24,588 nt of DNA. Origin: Gracilariopsis chorda (taxonomy: Eukaryota > Rhodophyta > Florideophyceae > Gracilariales > Gracilariaceae). The notes under the pieces are model-generated. The model had not been told where the DNA came from and searched no databases. It saw only the letters and a program-made list of their open reading frames with translations. The position numbers and the translations under genes are program-made. Positions 19,459 through 24,588 of this stretch are shown one piece after another. Every line of letters starts with the position of its first letter. Position 1 is the stretch's first letter. The DNA lies in the NCBI GenBank assembly GCA_003194525.1, contig NBIV01000692.1, forward strand, positions 1 to 24,588, given 5' to 3'.

Positions 19459-21060
19459 ATGTACCCCGGAATTGTTGCCCCTACAGAAGATTCGAACTCC
19501 GACGTCGCCGTGTCTGAGGGAGGGGAGGAGGCTACTGCAGTCGCGGACAATTCACCGAGCACCTCGGAGTCAACACCTAAAACCGGAACGCATGGGCCCG
19601 CGAGCTATGATAGAATTGATCCTGTCAAGGCTATGGAGAATCTTGACCTCGGTCATGTACCGGAGTCACACTTTGAACGTCTGCAAGACATGTTACGGCA
19701 GTAACACAATGTGGAATGGCTCTCTTGGAGAGATTAATGCTACCGAACATCGGATTGATTTGTTGCCAAACACGCGACCGATCTCGCAACCCCCATACAG
19801 GGCAGGACCAAAGGCCCGGGAAGAAGAACAGTTCCAAGTGGATAAGATGCTCCGAGCTGGAGTTATTGAACCGGCTCAGTCGCCGTGGGCATCTCCAGTT
19901 GTACTGGGTTTGAAGAGCGATGGAACCTAGCGGTTCTGTATCGACTATCGTCGGCACAATGCCGTGACGGTATGGGATACGTACCCTTCCTCGTATGGAC
20001 GAGTGCATAGAATCCCTGGGGAGCGCTACCGTGTTCACGGCTTTGGATGCCAGTTGGGGATATTGGCAAGTCTCCGTCCGGGAGGAAGACGTTGACAAAA
20101 CTGCTTTCGCCTGCCATGAAGGATCATACCGCTTCAAGCGGATGCCGTTCGTTTTAACCAACGCTACTGCCACCTTTCAGCGCGCCATCGACATTTTGAT
20201 GAGCCGCTTTATATGGTGGACGTGCCTGGTTTTACTGGATGACATCATCATCTTCTCGGACAACCTGGACGACCATCTCTCCCATGTCAAGGACGTGATG
20301 ACCGTGCTCCGTGACGCAGGAATTACTCTCAAGCTGAGGAAGCGCGGGTTTTCCACTGACGCCATCAAGTATCTTGGGCACATCATCCGTCCAGGACGGT
20401 TGTCAATCGAGGAAGCTCGAGTTAAGTCTCTCGCCGAGGCGAAGGAACCCCGTACTCAAACGGAACTGCGCTCCTTTCTAGGGTTGGTCAACGTCTACAG
20501 ACGTTTCATCCCGAACTTTTCGGACGTCGCGGCTCTCCTGAACGTGCTCTTGCGGAAGGGACAGCCACCAAAACTGGCCCCTTACCCCCCTCAAAGAGTT
20601 GCTTTCAACTCCTTGAAGGAGGCTGTCATTTCAGCACCAATCTTGGCACTGCCCAAACCGGGATTACCCTACTCCGTGGACAGAGATGCAAGCGAACATC
20701 AGGTTGGATGTGCCCTATTCCAAGCCACCCCGGACGGGGAACAATTACCCATCGGATACTGTTCACGTTCACTAAACGTGCATGAACGGAACTACTCCGT
20801 CTCTGAAAAGGAGTGTCTTGCAGTTGTCTGGGCTCTGCCGACACTCCGCCCATATCTCATGGGAGTTTCATTTACAGTTTACACGGATCACTCCTCGTTG
20901 AGGTGGCTGATGAATATCTCAGGTGCATTTCGCTGCCTGATGCGGTGGAGGCTCCGCTTAGCGGAACTTGACTTCCAAGTCATCTCCAAGAAGGGGGCGA
21001 AGAACACCCAAGCCGACGCACTGTCGCGTTTGCACACAAGTGGGGAAGCCCTCGCCGATG
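19459..21060 (+). pseudogene. Reverse transcriptase and RNase H domains
   Basis: Pre-RT sequence (VPESHFERLQDML) precedes HRIDLLPNTRPISQPPYRA. The fingers motif ends with a TAG at 19928-19930, where the family usually has Trp before RFCIDYR. A one-base frameshift near 19987 leads into the long frame starting at 19995. Palm residues are present: FTALDASWGYWQV (Asp at 20046) and LVLLDDIIIFSDN (Asp pair at 20238-20243), with Leu for the usual Tyr two residues before the pair. MPFVLTNATATFQ departs from MPFGLTNAPATFQ. RNase H follows with DRDAS, KECLAVVWALPTLRPY, YTDHSSLRWLM and NTQADALSRL, giving the D-E-D-D set. The element copies RNA to DNA in a cytoplasmic particle. This copy is interrupted by the TAG and the frameshift but is the best preserved part of pol. 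Confidence 0.93.
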
Positions 21061-21249
21061 CGGATAACGATGAGATACCGTGCTACGTCGTGGACGGAGT
21101 TACACCGGAAGATCTGGAATGGCCAGAAGAACTGGATATGGACGCTGAATTTCACGAACTACTCGCCTCGAGCGAGGATGCTGAGAAGCCCATACCAGGA
21201 AATTACGTACCACTTGAGACCGAGGAGATGATCCAAGAACAGTTCGGTG

Positions 21250-22582
21250 ACCCTTTGTACAAGGATACGTGCGCCCTCAATGGTGGGGAGAATCTCCCTT
21301 TCGAGGTGAAGGATATTGGATACCTCGTGAGGACCGTCCAGGTTACTCCACAAGTTGTGGTTCCGCACACGCTAAAGAAGCGGATATTGCATCTTTCGCA
21401 CTATCCGAAACTCGGTGGACACTCCGGTGCGAGGAAACTTTACCTAACCCTTCGCAGGGACTTTTACTGGCCCACCATGGCGGTTGATTGCTACGCCACG
21501 ATGCGGTTTTGCACAGAGTGTGCGAAGAACCGGGTGAAGCTCCGGAAGAACTCCAACGGATGAAGTTATTCCCTGCCAGGGCGCCACTCGAGTTTGTCGC
21601 CATCGACATTCTCGGCCCGTTACTCAGTACACGGAGGCGGAACAAGTTCCTACTCGTTATTACGGATAGATTCTCGAAGCTTGTTCGGACAGTGCCTCTC
21701 AAGAGGATTAACGCTTACACAGTCGCTAACGCGTTTGTAACGCATTGGGCTTTTGTGTACGCACCTCCATTGGAGCTACTCTCCGATAACGGGAAGCAAT
21801 TCGCATCGCGGTTTTTCCAGGACTTCTGTCGGATACTGGATGTGAAGAACCTCTTCACAACCACATATCATCCCCAGTCTAACGGGCAGGTCAAGCGGTT
21901 CAACCGGACTATGCTAGCTTCGCTCCGGTACTACGTGGCTGACCACCCAAAGACTTGGGATCTCTATACTGATGCAGTGACGTTGGCGTACAAAACGCAC
22001 GTATACTGGACTACCGGGATATCTCCTTTTGGGTTGGTCCTTTCTCGGGCATCGCCACCTGTGGCGTTGGAATCTCAACCTACGTTGGACGCGTTCCCTT
22101 CTGTGAAGTATTACCGCCAGAAATGGAAAGCATGGCTCACCAAGCTACTACCCGCTTTGCGGAAGTCTATGGACCGTGCCCAAGCCGTGTACAAACGGGA
22201 TTTCGATGCTGGTTTGCGAGTAGGTAAACCGGAACAGATCAACCCCGGAGACTACGTATTCGTCTGCAAGGAGTATTATAACCCTGAGAGGTAGAAGCAC
22301 CACAAGCTCTTGCCAGTTGCGGATGGTCCTTTTAAGGTTATCTCCCCAACAACGGACACGGTCGTGGTGGAAATGGGCGACGCGCACGAGCGGTTGTCTC
22401 GCGATCGCGTCGTGTTAGCCCCTCCGCTCTCAACCGATGCTGCACCAGCTACGCTGGACTCAACGGCTGAAGGTGGCTCTGCACCGGGTACACCGGTGGT
22501 TTCATGGTGTGCCGTGTTGCCACACCCCTCCTGGGGCCTCTCAGACCTTCCGTATATCTTGGAAGACCCGGCTATATCGTAA
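21250..22582 (+). pseudogene. Integrase with catalytic Glu replaced by Lys
   Basis: The HHCC zinc module (LSHYPKLGGHSGARKLY, then FCTECAKNR) ends the frame that stops at 21563. A frame change near 21540 leads to the core. The D,D(35)E triad is D at 21605 (AIDILGP), D at 21785 (LLSDNGKQF) and, exactly 35 residues later, AAG Lys at 21893-21895 in NGQVKRFNRT, where the family has NGQVERFNRT. The C-terminal part includes PGDYVFVCKEYYNPER, then a TAG at 22292-22294. The same frame continues with HHKLLPVADGPFKVI (the W/KL-x-GP region of the integrase C-terminus) to 22582. Strand transfer would be abolished by the Lys alone. Confidence 0.93.
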
Positions 22583-23644
22583 CCCAACGGCCCTCCTGGC
22601 AGCTCTCAACCACCGTCAAACGGAATCTATCACCGTTCTACGGTTGCTTCAAGAAATTCTCGTCGCCCCGTAGCTCCGTCTGAGGATGGGGAGGACAACT
22701 TCCCTATCGTGGATATCTCGCCCTCGCAACGGGACTCAGGCCTTGGTACACGGATTAGCAACGCTGGTGCTCCATCGCAGTCGCAGGATAGTGCTGGTCA
22801 TGCCCCGTCTGTCCACACCATCGCCGCGCAGTGTCCGCCCGTGAGGGAACCTCCCGCGGTAGCGGCAACGTCACGATCGACATCGTCGCAGCACGCGCAT
22901 GGACGCGAAGATGATACGCCAGCAACGCTGGGTTCCGGTGACACACCCCAGAGGGAAAACGCACGCTACACTGCGTCAGGAGAGACCTCCGTCAAGGGGG
23001 ACGCTTCGGCAGAGGCACCCGTTGATAACGGGACCGCACAACCGGAGAAAGGGAAGAATATCACAGCATCATCGCGCTGGCGCGCACGCAATCCGAGCGT
23101 CTTGGTAGACCCTGGTACGATCAATAGTGGCGAGCTGGTCGTTCCGGATGATGTAACTATCGAGGATGGCATGAAAAACCCGATTCTGGAAGTTTCATCC
23201 AAGTCCCAGGGTGCTGTACCACCTGTACACGCCCCATCGGGGAGCTTACAGAACGAAGTCACCGTGTACCACGGATCATTGCACACGCAACCCACGGCGC
23301 AGCCGTGGGGAGATACCCTAAAAAGGGAGGCGGATCACACCACGCCCTGTGGCCGCCAACGGTCCCCGAAGTCACGTGAACCGCAAAACAGGGAGACACG
23401 CTTGGCGCCACTCACCAGGCAGCGCTGAATTACTCCACAGGAGCCCGCGCAGACGTCACCGTCAGGGCAAGTCGAACCTCGCCACCTCAAGGTGCGAGAC
23501 GACTACCACTCTGGTGGGTCAGTGACCCCTTGCAGGGAAGAAGCCGTAGAACGGACGTGGCACCCGGGTACTCTGTTACGGGACATTTTCCCTCATGAGG
23601 GCACGCCCACGGCGAGCGGTGCAACCGCGACACGGCAAGGCCGA
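22583..23644 (+). pseudogene. Long hydrophilic linker between integrase and chromodomain
   Basis: A 239-codon frame (22709-23428) encodes a Ser/Pro/Thr/Gln/Glu-rich sequence without hydrophobic core, cysteines or repeats, so it is probably disordered. It is in a different frame from the integrase end (22582) and from the chromodomain. Linkers of this length are unusual between these two modules. It may represent a lineage-specific spacer. It could also be sequence fused by readthrough of decayed stops. No separate function is visible. Confidence 0.55.
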
Positions 23645-23811
23645 GAAGTCTTCATCCAGGAGTATATTCTCGACTACGTGGGGCATCGTTATAACGGAAA
23701 TGGTATTTCTGGAATACCGCTCCCGTTGGTACGGATACGACCTAAGTTGGGATACGTGGGAGCCGATCGAACACCTCCCACGGTCCAAAGTGGTACAGTA
23801 TCACCGCCGCG
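23645..23811 (+). pseudogene. C-terminal chromodomain of the gypsy element
   Basis: EVFIQEYILDYVGHRYNG in one frame continues after a frame change near 23700 as YRSRWYGYDLSWDTWEPIEH and LPRSKVVQY. The pattern of an initial (E/V)YIxD strand, Y-x-V-R-W-x-G-Y, then D-T-W-E-P and L, is that of a chromodomain, which in chromoviruses directs integration toward modified chromatin. Aromatic-cage candidates Tyr, Trp and Trp are present. The frame change splits the domain in this copy. Confidence 0.88.
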
Positions 23812-23860
23812 CGGTAACAGCTACGCCAACTACGCTGTGTAATGCCCAAGTGGGATGAAC

Positions 23861-24588
23861 CGTTATGACGGAGAGAGAAGTAAGAATTGGGACCGCCCTC
23901 ACTCTGGGACGTCCCGCACAGTGCAGCTACACCGACACAGTCGGCTGCCACCGAAGCAATCATTTCCCGGAACCTTGACCGCCGATGGTTTTTCATCCAG
24001 CATGCTGGGAATCCCACGCTTTGGCATTCAGTATGCACAGTTTTTCCCTTCGACGACGGTGTGTGGTTTTCGAGCGCACCACCTTTTGCAAGGATTGAGT
24101 TTTCTATGTACACTATGGAACATTTATGATGGATGCTGGCCCGGATTAACCGGTTTCTAACCCCCACTGCCGGGCATGCAGGGCGTCATGGAAACTCCCA
24201 AAGGCGCTCACGCAATCCGCACACCACGGTGGGAGCGTGGCTTTCCCCGTTTCGTTACGGTTGCGCTTCCCCGTCATCGGGAATGTACCTCTACAGTACC
24301 GTATGAACGGCTCCTACCGAGAATCGGCTAACTCGGTCGTTCGACCTCTGTTTCCATGCGAAGGTTTCTAATCCAGCAAGGCGGTCGCCGTACCCCATCT
24401 CCCCGCGAGTGCGGTACATTAAGATGTCGAAGGTGACCTCGTTGGGAACCGAATACTCGAAAAGAGCCCGGCGCTGCCGGAGGTGCACGCAGCGCACGAA
24501 TGCCGCATGCGCGTCAACCGGACTCCCCCGGAAGCGGGCGAACATGGTGCACAGGGATCGTGATGCGCTGGCGCCAGTCCCACGACAT
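23861..24588. other. 3' flank, possibly with a second decayed gypsy protease
   Basis: No long terminal repeat matching the 5' side is visible. Near 24120-24140 one frame reads FMMDAGPD followed by a stop and VSNPHCRAC. This resembles the element's own protease stretch TDAGPNFIVSPRCPRKC, and the two 50-base stretches agree at 12 of the first 12 bases and roughly 29 of 50 by eye. A minus-strand frame at 24291-24545 (84 codons) has no recognised motif. The end of the window is otherwise unassigned. Confidence 0.3.

Larger units (their letters stand above)
16549..23860 (+). mobile_element. Degenerate Ty3/gypsy chromodomain retrotransposon
   Basis: Gag, protease, reverse transcriptase, RNase H, integrase and chromodomain follow in the order that defines Ty3/gypsy elements, where integrase comes after RNase H. 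The C-terminal chromodomain places it with chromovirus-like lineages. It is about 7.3 kb without long terminal repeats, longer than a typical internal region because of a long linker before the chromodomain. Every module carries damage: frameshifts within gag, protease, RT, integrase and chromodomain, in-frame TAG codons in RT and after integrase, and substitutions at protease and integrase active sites. It cannot transpose on its own. LTRs were not identified at either side. Confidence 0.93.

Noticed and set aside
16311..24588. Long terminal repeats of the gypsy element
   Set aside because: No shared block of useful length was seen between the sequence before gag and the sequence after the chromodomain; the repeats may be lost, decayed or outside the window.
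543..24588. Programmed frameshifting or an altered genetic code to explain the many breaks
   Set aside because: All three stop codons interrupt conserved regions, frame changes go in both directions at unrelated sites, and catalytic residues are lost, so decay is simpler.
1..24588. CRISPR arrays, rRNA genes, bacterial operons or phage modules
   Set aside because: No regularly spaced repeats, conserved rRNA blocks, ribosome-binding-site-led gene runs or phage structural genes are visible.

Overview
The window looks like nuclear DNA from a eukaryote, probably a photosynthetic one. Nothing is arranged in operons. There are two classes of large transposable element, and the recognisable cellular genes are eukaryotic (MTR4 RNA helicase, hnRNP-type RRM protein, PGM2-type phosphohexomutase) or of cyanobacterial/plastid type (DUF3326). 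A red alga is one candidate, but the sequence alone does not prove it. Almost every recognisable gene is broken by frameshifts, in-frame stops and lost catalytic residues, so this is a transposon-rich graveyard of gene relics rather than a working gene cluster.

Layout: 1-330 holds a decayed Ty3/gypsy integrase fragment (+). 655-1844 is a DUF3326 relic (-) with a possible transit-peptide-like leader and a perfect hairpin palindrome at one frame break. 1845-3826 has no gene I can identify. 3827-5186 is an MTR4-like DExH helicase relic (+) with Walker A and B destroyed and the middle of the protein deleted. 5509-5968 is an RRM-protein relic (+). 6735-8290 has unidentified minus-strand coding-like fragments. 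9040-10660 is a PGM2-type phosphoglucomutase relic (+). 10738-11465 is an unidentified frameshifted reading frame (+). 11741-15170 is a long broken reading frame (-) with features of a CACTA/Plavaka-type transposase. 15171-16548 is mostly unassigned.

From about 16549 to 23860 runs a nearly full-length but dead Ty3/gypsy chromodomain retroelement (+): gag with an Arg/Ser-rich region and CCHC knuckle, protease, reverse transcriptase, RNase H, integrase, a long hydrophilic linker and a chromodomain. Its protease DTG is DTD, its integrase catalytic Glu is Lys, and stop codons and frameshifts interrupt pol. A second, more decayed protease-like sequence may lie near 24130.

No functional pathway is encoded here. 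The genes do not work together; what they share is decay. I found no rRNA, tRNA, CRISPR array or bacterial regulatory site.
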